NCBI RefSeq assembly: GCF_000090795.2
Contig: NW_003546274.1
Span: forward strand, 7,465-47,851
From: Amphimedon queenslandica
Lineage: Eukaryota; Porifera; Demospongiae; Haplosclerida; Niphatidae
Direction: 5' to 3'
Length of the DNA stretch: 40,387 nucleotides
Part shown: in pieces, positions 1 to 9,465 of the stretch
Position numbering within the stretch: the first letter of the stretch is position 1
Layout of the letters: every line of letters begins with the position of its first letter
The notes under the pieces: generated by a model
Database searches by the model: none
What the model was told of the DNA's origin: nothing
What the model saw: only the letters and a program-made list of their open reading frames with translations
Position numbers and translations under genes: made by a program

Positions 1-2113
1 GTTGGTATATGCCACCATAGTCTTCTTCTGGTTCCCAGTAATCAGGCTCTTCGATAAAAAACTCTTGTTTACTTTTTAAAAGTAAGTCTTTTTTATCCTG
101 TACAAATTCGATATTAGTGTGTTTATGCATGCAGACTACCTCATGCAAATGTTCCTCTTCAATTGTAGCACTATTTACATGTAGTTGTTCTCTTTCATGA
201 AACTATAAAAGCACAATTATAATAAATTATATTATATTTGGTAAATTCACTGTATATACTAACTCACAGCATTGGGCTCATTCCTATTTAGTGTACTATA
301 AGCACTTTCAATCGTATCCTGCATTAAAACATTGTTCAAAACATTAGTACTATTGTATTCAAATATTTGAACTCATTTGCATTCCATGTTTACAATGCAA
401 TTAATTGTGGTCACTCACTGTGGGATACACAGCTGTAGTGGCTAATCCAGCTTCATAAACTCCTTCATTAGGTTGTTTGTATGCCTCTACAACAACATCT
501 GGATCCTCATTTGGTATTGGAGGTAAAGGAATTTGAGGATAAGGAACTGGCATTGTTGGCTCATACACACCTGTATATTAAAAGTTAACATTGCATATGT
601 GAATATTATAAAATATGATTTTCATACCATCTGGATTGTCATATAAAGGATTAGAAGTACCAAAATTTATAGAGGTTCTGAAGATACTTAAACTGTCATT
701 ATTTGGAAAACTCCTACTATTTGTTTTTCCCTTCTTTTTTTTTTTTATGCAATAGACAGTTATAGTAATTAACAATGCAGCAGTAAGCACTCCAGCTAAT
801 ATCAATAGGACAGTTAGTGGTAGAATAGTGATTAGAACCTTGTTGTTTGGTAGGGAGTGAGAGGGGGAGGGAGGGACGGAGGGAGGACGTGCACTAGTTG
901 TGGGCATATTACTTATTTCCACAGTGACTAATGGGAAATCGTTACCGCTATCTTTAAGTTCTCCTGTACTAATTGTTTGTGGAGGAGAGTTGAGAGTTCC
1001 AATGCTGCGTAAGTTTTCTGGGCCATTATACTTTTGGTCATAAAGAAATCTAGATCTATTACCTTGATAAATGCCAAATATGTCTCCTTCCTGGAACTGC
1101 AGTGGAGTCTGAGGAATAAACTCATAGAGATTAGTACCAATCATTGTATTAGCATTAACTAAACTAAATCCTATTTTAGTGTAATTATTGCCTATTTTGC
1201 GCCATACTTGTAATTCGATGTGTTCTGGAGGTTCCTGATTGATGCGCTTGCCTCCAAAAACCCATTTTAAAACTGATCCATTGCATTTGAAATTAACCTC
1301 TGGAAAAAGGAATTGCCTTTCGACAGGAATCCTTTGTGATATTTGTGCTTCAAGTGCTTTCTCTTTAATAAATGAAGTATTGATTGAATTGGTACTATTA
1401 ACACAGTATCCATCTAATGATAGTAAAATAATTCAATGATACAGTGAGTGTGTGTCTTACCTGTTACTGGATATACTAATATCAACTGGTCGTCAACAGA
1501 ATCATTAAAATTAACAGTTGAAGAAGACCCAATGGATATGTTTTGGCTGCTGATGAATCTGATGCCCTCAGTACTAGTAAAATAGATTCTAACAACACTG
1601 TTTGCCAATTCCGGTTGTGATACAGCTAACAGGTCTCCGCTCATTACTGGTATAGGAGGATTGAGTGGATATTCATACCCTCCAGTATCAGTACTGACAT
1701 TAGAGGTAGAGTAATAAACAGATCTCTCGCTACCAGTCACTAGAGAATATTTCTTTGATGCACTGCCATTAGGTCTAAAGACTCGAACACCAGGAAATAG
1801 TTTACGGTCCCTACCGCTTCTCCTTATATTAATGCCCAATATAAGACTGGTTATATTAGAAGATGAACAATTGAACTGATACTCTTGAAGGACTCTTAGT
1901 GTATTATTACCAGCATACATGTAGGTTTCAGTTGGATCTATTCCTATTCTTTCTGCTGTGTAGTTTAGTAATGAAAGCTCCATAAACCTTTCTGTGCATT
2001 CATCTGAACTATAGCTAACTGAATTTATTTTGTAATGGCAAAAGTATTAACAACAGCTTACTTTTTAGCAAAAAGAAAAGAAGCAATGATCCATACCACA
2101 TCATAAGCATCAT
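1..2113 (-). CDS. single-pass membrane protein, receptor-like, two related ectodomain units, tyrosine-rich tail (partial, C-terminus off window)
   Basis: Exons by splice signals and phase: 2113-2062, 2003-1461, 1413-628, 570-419, 318-268, 202-1 (continues past the left edge). The start MMLMMWYGSLLLFFLL is a signal peptide. The ectodomain holds many N-glycosylation sequons and appears to contain two related units. Unit one has a Cys in FNCSSSN and a stretch around PLNPPIPVMSGDLLAVSQ. Unit two has FKCNGS and PQTPLQFQEGDIFGIYQG. A Ser/Pro stalk leads to a transmembrane helix (VLITILPLTVLLILAGVLTA and on) and a KKKKKGK stop-transfer. The tail carries NPLYDNP (NPxY, and YxN as in Grb2-type SH2 ligands), a proline-rich run PYPQIPLPPIP, and YSTL, YEAG, DYWEP and YGGIY. 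That layout suggests tyrosine signalling or endocytic sorting. I recognise no named family; the function is inference. Confidence 0.75.
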
Positions 2114-2762
2114 TTTAGATCCTTTGAAACTATGGAAACACTTTCATGTGGCAAAGCTTTTATGATAACAAATTTAACAAATTGTAGATTTAGTTAGATG
2201 GAATGCTTGTCACAATTTGTTGGATTAGCATGAGTAGAGTCCACAGATGTTAAAAATGACAAATAATCATTCCATATCACTCATGTTTCCTAACTGTTTG
2301 CAATAGAGATATATGTAGATCTATTATAAGTATTATAATTTTTGCAACATATAATTATGATAATAACCTACTAAATTAATTTCTTTGTCTCGTCAGCAAA
2401 GTTAATTTCCTAATAAAATGAGAATTGGGATGACGATAAAATGATAATTACAATCACTTATTTATAATTACTGTCTCACAGTTTTTATCATTTTTGTCTT
2501 CCTCCAAATCAATAATCATAATATCAGTGTTCATTTCATACTGAAAAGTGGACAGTTCCTCTTCTCTAGTATTAAAATTTGAAAATTCAATTCTCTCACT
2601 GAGTGATTGAGGCATTTCAATGTTGAGAATGCAAACAGGAAGAGCAATGATTTCAGTACAATCATCAGCCTTGTTGAGGAGGATGCTTGGCATTAATTTC
2701 TTCCATTGTCTTTTGAATGTTTGCCTCACCTTTTTATTAAGAGGACCATGTCTTCATCCACA
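2114..2762. other. intergenic stretch, no supported gene
   Basis: AT-rich spacer upstream of the receptor-like gene on the minus strand. It must hold that gene's promoter, but I see no clear TATA or factor motif. A 91-codon minus-strand frame at 2454-2729 overlaps it and is not convincing as a gene. Confidence 0.4.
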
Positions 2763-4066
2763 TCAAAGGCACTGGCAAAAAAGTTGCATAGTGGATGCCC
2801 ACCATCAACTGTGGTTATCAATGGTTAACTGTGGTTATTGTTCACAGTGCTTGCATGATTAGATGTAATCACCACAATATCACTTTCATTCATCTGATCC
2901 AGTATTTAACCTCTCACTGGGAAGAACAGCAAAGGGGATTATCCTCTGGTTGCAATGACACATCCAATGGAATGCATCCTTGAGCCAGGAGAGGTTCTGT
3001 TTGTTCCAGCAGGCTCACCACATCAAGTAAAAATTATGATAATATTTTTTTCAAGAATTGGGCCCTCAACTTTTTCCTTATGTTATCTAGATGCTATGTA
3101 TAAGTTCAAGCTGGTTTTAATAAAATAAAAATTGCTTGAGTTATGATGATTTTAAAATGAGCCAAGTTTTAGGCTATTATAGATCTAGCCCATGGTTTTT
3201 CCAAAAAATGGCTTCAAAATCACCTCAAATTTTTATTACATTTTCTGATACACATTGATGTCCTTATGCTGTGTAGCAAGTTTGAGCTGTTTCCAACAAT
3301 TTTTTTTCAAGTTATGGCCATTTTTTAAAATTGGCCAATTTTTGAAAAAAGCAAAGGCTATATAGCCCATGTTTTTTTCCAAAAAATGGCTCAATAATCA
3401 CCCCAAATTTTTATTACATTTTCTGATACATATTGATGTCCCTATGCTGTGTAGCAAGTTTGAGCTGTTTTCGACAAATATTTTTTGAGTTATGGCCATT
3501 TTAAAAAATCAGCTAATTGAAAAAAGCAAGGCTAGATCTATCTATATGACCCATGAGTTTTTTTTCAAAAAATGGTTAAAAATTTATCTTAAATTTTTAT
3601 TACATTTTCTGATACATATTGATGTCCTTATGCTGTGTAGAACTGATTCCAATAAGTACTTTTTGTGTTATGGGCATTTTCAAAAATGAGCCAATTAAAA
3701 AAAGAATGGCTGTAGCATATGGTTCTTTCCAAAAATTGGCCCTTAATTTTAGTTAAATTTTCTGACACTGTGCTATGTAAAAAATTTGGGCTTGTTCTAA
3801 TTACAATTTTTGCATTATTTGGACATGTGACAAATCTATTTCTATTACAGGTCGATAATCTGGAAGCATCTTTAGCCATTTCTGCTAACTTTGTCAATCA
3901 TTCAAACATTAGTTTAGTGAGAGATGAATTGTTGATGGCTTCACTAACTGATGATAGATCAAAGGAACTCCTCTCTTCTCTGAATGCCTTGGAACTCAAT
4001 ATTGACAGTAATACCAGTATTGAAGAAAGAAAGGATTTGAAGTGGAAAGAGTTTAAGATGAACTAA
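2763..4066 (+). pseudogene. JmjC (cupin) hydroxylase-like gene, 5' part decayed
   Basis: The 3' half reads cleanly across one intron. Codons at 2937-3026 give GDYPLVAMTHPMECILEPGE then VLFVPAGSPHQ. A GTAAAA donor follows at 3027, a TTACAG acceptor ends at 3850, and the phase-0 exon 3851-4066 begins VDNLEASLAISANFVNHSN and ends in TAA. This matches the end of the JmjC fold in JMJD6/JMJ21-type proteins (GE-x-x-FVP-x-G-x-x-HQV-x-NLE-x-S-x-A-x-x-x-NFV), including the distal iron-ligand His in SPHQ. Upstream in the same frame, STVVING-stop-LWLLF resembles the strand before FPP. There are in-frame stops at 2826-2828 (TAA), near 2856 (TGA), and just before 2913. No intact proximal HxD or N-terminus is visible. 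Either a pseudogene or a gene whose upstream exons I failed to place. Confidence 0.5.
3045..3800 (+). repeat. satellite array, about 4 degenerate units of about 175-180 bp (subfamily A)
   Basis: It fills the 824-bp intron 3027-3850. Landmark phrases recur at spacings of about 177, 182 and 168 bp: CCCATG plus a T-run and CCAAAAAATGGC near 3190, 3367, 3549 and 3717, and TGTCCTTATGCTGTGTAG near 3259, 3440 and 3624. The copies differ by many substitutions, so the array is old. Related arrays lie in introns of PSMD12, the GH31 gene, MRPL12 and GW182 in this window. Confidence 0.85.
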
Positions 4067-4430
4067 ATTCTATAGGTAAAAAACACAATACAACGATTGC
4101 TATACAGACAATACATATACTTTTGAGTACTGGGGTTTTTATATTTATTGAAAAAAATAGACAAAAATAATCACACATAGTGGATCATTCGTAATGAGGA
4201 ACAAATTTAAAAGTGTTTAAAACACAAAAGAATTACATTAGCAAATACAATTCATGGCATGTTTGATTAGTAATAATAATAATAAACAATAACAATAATA
4301 ATATTGAGTCATTAGAAAAAAATCAGTTTTTTGGGGGAAATAGAAAAGAAAAGAGTAATAACAATAGTCCAGTCAGCTGTTAAAAGTCAGTCAGTACATT
4401 CATGCTAATATTATATATTATTAATCATCA
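4067..4430. other. convergent 3' flank
   Basis: AT-rich spacer between two converging genes. It holds AATAAA on the plus strand near 4281-4286 and its complement TTTATT near 4144-4149. These are candidate poly(A) signals for the JmjC-like gene and the M6-like gene. Nothing else is visible. Confidence 0.4.
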
Positions 4431-6684
4431 TCAGTGAACATTCTTCATTGCATATTCACTGCTATTGGGGACATTACGCGGTTGGTATGATCTTCTATAC
4501 TCCATATTCTCTCTAGCGTTGACATAGTTGGCACTCTGTATCATAAGTGTCAACACCTTAAAAAAAACAACCATTAAATACTACGTATAATATTAGACTT
4601 ACCATTGCAAAGATGATGATGAGAGTAAATATTAGTGTAACAACAAAAGCTACTCCAGCATCATTACCCTATACCATAGGGTAATACGTAATTCATTAAT
4701 TATTCCTATTATTACCTTGTCACAGAGCTCTGCCAAATCAGAACCACATACTTGATTAATAAATGTATAGTCTATGAAGTACAATAATTACTATACTTGT
4801 ATAAGTTCATTACTTACTGGTACTAGGCAGGCATTCAATGGATTCTTCGTTGCAAGCTAGCCTCAGCTGGACTGATACAGTCAACAACGCACTGAGAGCA
4901 ACCGTGAGCAACAACCAGAAACAAAGACACATCAAATTAAGACCTACAGACTAAAGGAGGGGAAGAGGATCGAGAGAGAATTAGTAGTAGGAATTAAAGT
5001 GAGAGCTGTGAGAAAGAGCAATTTGGTGTATAAATAGTAACCATTGGATTATTTTGTGTACTAAACAAACAAACAATGGCAAAAATGTGCAATCATTATG
5101 GCAGCTGTAACCATCCAGCGGACTGGGAATACATCACATATTTGTGTAATATTATAACTAATTGATAATACAAACAATAAGATGTATGTATAATAATAAC
5201 TATACATCTCCTATAGAGAGAGAGATCTGTGTGTATGCCTGCATGGGTGTGTTCACATGTGTGTGTATACAAATATCTAAACATGTAACAGTCTAATCAG
5301 CTTTGTAAGTGCATGCACATTTCTATGACCAACAAATCCTTTAATTGGTTTATATGTCGTTAGTCTATATTAGCACTGTTGTCTCTAAGTGTATTATTAA
5401 TATGACAAGTTTGTTTGTACATAGCTTCCTTTAAAAGTATTAATAAGTACATTATCATTTCGTCTATTAGGTATTCTGTACTGTAATAAATTTATAATTA
5501 TACATAATTGCAAGCATATACATAACATTGAATTAATAGAGATTCTATGTGCTATACTAGCAATCCAAGCAACTATTAAACATTTGCTATTTGAGCTGTC
5601 TCCCAATGGAAATACATTTTGATTGTGGTTTGATGAGTTTATTATGCAGGGCAAATACTAGTGTTTAGAAAATGCACAAATATTGAAAGCAAAAAACAAA
5701 TGAAAATAACAAAAAGCTAAAGCTACATACTTACACAGAAACTGCAGACAGGCCCAATGAATTTCTTGACAATACTAGCAAAGAGCTCATCCCTTATGTA
5801 ACCAGTTACACAGTAGGACATTATGGTAGAGAAGAGTATTGGGAAGATTGTTAATATGATGATTCCACCAATGACAGGAGCAAAAATAACCACACTATAA
5901 GAATAAGAGATAATATAATTTTAAGCTATCATAATAAAACCCTCTATCCACAAACTTTCCCTCTCATTTCAACCATAACAAGTTATTTACTTCTGTGAGA
6001 GGACAGAAGTGGTGCTAATGGTGACAATACCGTATACTGCTGACACTACAAAGCCAATAGCTCCAATACTCATCATAATGAGAGCAAAGAGTGCATAGAA
6101 TGGCGTGCTATAACAGCATCTCTTACAACAGTCGTCACAAGCTATAGAATGTATAAAAGACATTTTAAATGAAGAGGTGGATTATAAGGAGAAAATAACT
6201 GTGGTTGGTTGTTTTTACCGTTTTCATAAACATTTATTGATGTCAAAATTAATCAAGACAAACTCTGGCTTAATAAATTATACCACCCTCACATTAAAGG
6301 GAAAAAAGGCTTTAAAAACATTATCAGACATTAGTATTCACATAAGAAATATGATATAACCTCAAGGCAAAACAATTAGCATGTAAGACGAAAACATCAC
6401 AAAATAACAATTTATAGCACTTCACACTCACTTAGAATCACTTTTCACTTTTAAAAAGCAATAATATTATAAACAAGCCATTTGATACTTAATCTCCTCA
6501 TTCTTTAATAAAACCAGAGCCTATTCTAAAGGTTAAACATTGCAAATAAGCCAGGATACGATAGCTATGCTCATAAGTAAACATTAGTGTCATAATTTCT
6601 ACGGGAGACGATGATTCAAAACCCTTTTTGTTTGAAGCCCCACGCGTTGATGTTAAAGAGCTACATAGAGATTAACTTACACAT
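4431..6684 (-). CDS. four-pass membrane protein, M6/proteolipid-protein-like
   Basis: Seven coding exons in phase: 6684-6681, 6141-5991, 5894-5735, 4950-4818, 4771-4716, 4668-4603, 4556-4431; 231 residues. The first exon supplies only ATG plus one base before a GTAAGT donor, giving MSCDDCCKRCCYSTPFYALF. A Cys-rich N-terminus followed at once by a membrane helix is the hallmark of M6/PLP proteins, where these Cys are palmitoylated. Four hydrophobic segments follow: YALFALIMMSIGAIGFVVSA, VIFAPVIGGIIILTIFPILF, NLMCLCFWLLLTVALSALLT and GVAFVVTLIFTLIIIFAMVL. The large extracellular loop between the third and fourth holds four Cys and an NYT sequon, matching the two-disulphide second loop of PLP. 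An alternative ATG at 6163-6161 would read MSFIHSIACDDCC without the first intron. Claudin- or other tetraspan-type proteins are the main alternatives. Confidence 0.65.
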
Positions 6685-6852
6685 GATCTTCCTCTCCTAA
6701 CAGGCTGCGCGTAGACTGTCAACAAGAACTGTTATCCAGCAAAGGAGATAAGACGATATCTTTTTTCTTTTTGTTAACCAGATATGGAAAAGCGGAGTGG
6801 GAGTGACTAAAGTTATTAAAACATGGTTTTATTATTTTAAAAAATAATAGGA

Positions 6853-7894
6853 CTATTGCTCTTGTTTCTTCAATCTTAAATTCAAATGATTTTGAAGTCT
6901 CTGAGTATTTATTTTGCACTCAACAAGTAGCTCTGCTGATTCTGATAATGGAGAAACCTGAAAAAAAAAACAAACAACAAATCTCTTTTCAATTTCTTTT
7001 TGGCACTGACTGCATCAGGGTTATCCTTGAGTTTGAATTGTTTGATGGCATTTAATTTCTTAATGTTCTCCGGCAGTTTGTTCACAATGTTGACGAGCAG
7101 TGACAATGATGTGACAACATCACTACAAATATCAGATAAATGACAAACACAAAACAATTATATAAAAGGAAAGAGACAAAAATAAGAGATTTTACAAAGG
7201 TAGTTGATTTTCTTACTCATGATGACATGCTTCAACTTTCAGTGATGAATCTGCACTGACTTTCTGCAATTGTGTCACTAATTTTGATGTTTTTTGAACA
7301 ACAGCTGAAAAATAGTCGGTCAGAACGTCCAATTGTTTCTGTTTAGAATCTAATTAAATATACTATTAAAAGTTTAAAATGTGTCATCGCTACTATGTAC
7401 CTAAAGAGTCAATGTGTAGCAAATCTGAGGATTCTTTATCGAGGAGCAGCTGGGTTAGCTTGTAATCTGTCTAAACAAAAGAAAAGTCAGTAAAAGACTG
7501 CTAATTATTAATTACAGCAACACATCAAGTGTTGACATCATATTTAGTTATAATTTAATTATCACATAAAAATTGTATCAACCTGATCAATGCTTTCCCT
7601 TAACTGTGTGATCTCTTTCAATAGCAATATCAACTGAAGAGATGGAGATTTAAGAGGTAAAGGGATATCCTCTTCTTTTAGTACTCCCTAATATAATGCA
7701 ACAAGATTAATGTACTGTTTATATGTATATATAATATTTCTTACTTGTGGTGATGAGGCAAAAGTTGATTGAAAAGGTGAAGAAAGCGTACTAGCCAGCC
7801 CATGCTGCCTTGCTATCATTAGACTGTATTCTATAGTACCTCCTAAATCTATTTCATCGTCACCAAATGCAGCAACAGTCTCTTCCAAGTTCAT
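6853..7894 (-). CDS. 224-residue coiled-coil protein, possibly augmin subunit HAUS2
   Basis: Exons in phase: 7894-7745, 7687-7583, 7470-7401, 7349-7217, 7122-7011, 6957-6853. The last intron is only 53 nt (GTCAGT to TTTCAG). The protein begins MNLEETVAAFGDDEIDL. It is mostly heptad-like helix from about residue 60 (SLQLILLLKEITQLRESI, then KQLDVLTDYFSAVVQKTSKL and SLSLLVNIVNKLPENIKKL), ending in KKQEQ. There is no signal peptide or membrane segment. Length (HAUS2 is about 235) and the order of helices recall HAUS2, which helps nucleate spindle microtubules, but no diagnostic motif settles this. It shares a 152-bp promoter with DCXR. Confidence 0.6.
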
Positions 7895-8046
7895 AATTTT
7901 TAAAATCTTTAAAAATCTCCCTCCATTTTTTGGTTAAAAATTCTGGGTGTGGTCAAAACGAAACCGGAAGTGAAATGAAACCGGAAGTGGTTATTTCCGG
8001 TTACAGACTTTTTTTAAGGGTGTGGCTGGCTGCACAAGTAATAATT
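7895..8046. promoter_or_regulatory. bidirectional promoter with three ETS-type sites
   Basis: The 152 bp between the start codons of two divergent genes contain ACCGGAAGTG at 7963-7972, CCGGAAGTG at 7981-7989 and an inverted TTCCGG at 7995-8000. All match the ETS/GABP core. The plus-strand start codon sits in AATTATGGCGGC (8043-8053), close to the YY1 consensus that often overlaps start sites. No TATA box is seen. Factor identity is inference from motif resemblance. Confidence 0.6.
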
Positions 8047-9198
8047 ATGGCGGCTCAAAGTTTTGGATATAATTTTAAAGGAAAGAAAGCTCTAGTGACA
8101 GGAGCAGGGAAAGGCAAGACAGGAAGAACATTTATCACCTAATAAACTCAATTATTGACAGGCATAGGAAGAGCTACAGCAAAAGCATTGGTGGAGTGTG
8201 GAGCTGATGTTGTAGCTTTGAGCAGAACAGAATCTGATCTAAAGACACTAAAAACTGAGGTATATCCTCCACGTCTATACTTGTATTTTTAATTGTAATA
8301 CACAGTGTCCTGGGATTACTACTGTCTGTGTTGATGTGGCTGATTTACAAGCAACAAGGGAAAAGCTATGGTCAATCACTCCTATTGATCTACTGGTCAA
8401 CAATGCAGGAGTGACATCTTTGCAAAGCTTTCTTGAAGTCACTCCAGAAGAATATGAAAAGTATTCAATAATAAGATGCCATTTATAAAACTTTTTCTAT
8501 GTCTTAGAGTAATGAATGTAAATCACAAAGCAGTGCTATTCTTGTCACAGGTACAGTACCATCCTTCTTATTAATTGTAACTTATTTCTTTCTCCACCAG
8601 TATGTTGCTAAATGGATGATTGACAGAGGTAAAGGTGGTGCCATTGTTAATGTATCCAGTATGGCATCAAAGGTTGCATTGAAGGACCACACCTCTTACT
8701 GTAAGTATATAAATGCAGCAAACAATAATGTAATCTGTATTGAATGAATAGATTTTTATGATGTACAATAATGTCTTACAGGCTCATCTAAAGCAGCCCT
8801 TGATATGCTTACTAAAGTGATGGGGGTTGAATTAGGACCACACAATGTGAGAGTTGATAACAACCCTCTTCATTTAGTGCATTATTTGTGTAGATTAGAG
8901 TGAATGCTGTTAATCCTACTGTTGTGTACACCGAGATGGGTAGGAAGGCTTGGTCTAATCCTCAGAAAGCAACACCAGTTTTACAAAGAATACCAACTGG
9001 AAGATTTGCAGGTAAGAGATGCATGATACACTAATGAAGATTATTAGACCTACAGTTTATAAATGCCTTTTAAAAATTCCTTTTTCATTGACAGAAGAGG
9101 AAGATGTGGTAAAGGCTATACTGTTCTTACTGAGTGACTCCAGTTCAATGATCAATTGTGAGACATTGCTCATAGATGGAGGATTTTGTGCCAACTAG
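8047..9198 (+). CDS. DCXR: L-xylulose reductase / dicarbonyl reductase (SDR family)
   Basis: Eight exons in phase: 8047-8113, 8162-8259, 8306-8460, 8508-8550, 8601-8700, 8782-8846, 8894-9011, 9095-9198; 249 residues (human DCXR 244). A Rossmann short-chain dehydrogenase with the NADP(H) glycine motif GAGKGIG. Other markers are SRT (the basic residue expected for NADPH), NNAG, the catalytic serine in NVSSMAS, and Tyr/Lys in [21 protein letters not shown] near the C-terminus is very close to DCXR. The family reduces L-xylulose to xylitol and also alpha-dicarbonyls. The first intron uses a GC donor (AAAG|GCAAGA). An in-frame upstream ATG at 7975 would add 24 residues; I chose 8047 because it matches the family start and lies downstream of the ETS cluster. 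Confidence 0.92.
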
Positions 9199-9465
9199 AT
9201 ATAATTTCTCTTTATAATGCTAAAGTTTAGTAATGCAAAAAAATTAATATGCAGAAATATCAAGCACACATTTTTCGGGCATAAGTACAAGAACATGCAA
9301 TTCTGTTTATCTTTCTTGAGTCATTACCAAAATAATTAATAACATATTAATTAAATACAGCATTCCTATTAATAATAACATTATTATTATTATTATGAGT
9401 GACAGGTGAAGAGAGAGAGAGAAAGAAGCAAAGAGAAAGAGATAAATAAACACAAAAAACTAGTT

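Noticed and set aside
2454..2729. 91-codon minus-strand frame starting MRQTFKRQWKKLMPS
   Set aside because: No recognisable domain, no convincing splice partners, and it lies opposite the decayed JmjC region; an alternative frame there looks equally protein-like.
6161..6163. Alternative ATG for the M6-like protein without the first intron
   Set aside because: The splice from ATG at 6684-6682 gives MSCDDCC, which fits the family's Cys-rich start better; both remain possible.
7975..8046. In-frame upstream start for DCXR adding 24 residues (MKPEVVISGYRLFLRVWLAA)
   Set aside because: DCXR proteins begin at the position of 8047, and the extension overlaps the ETS cluster, so it is probably untranslated; not excluded.
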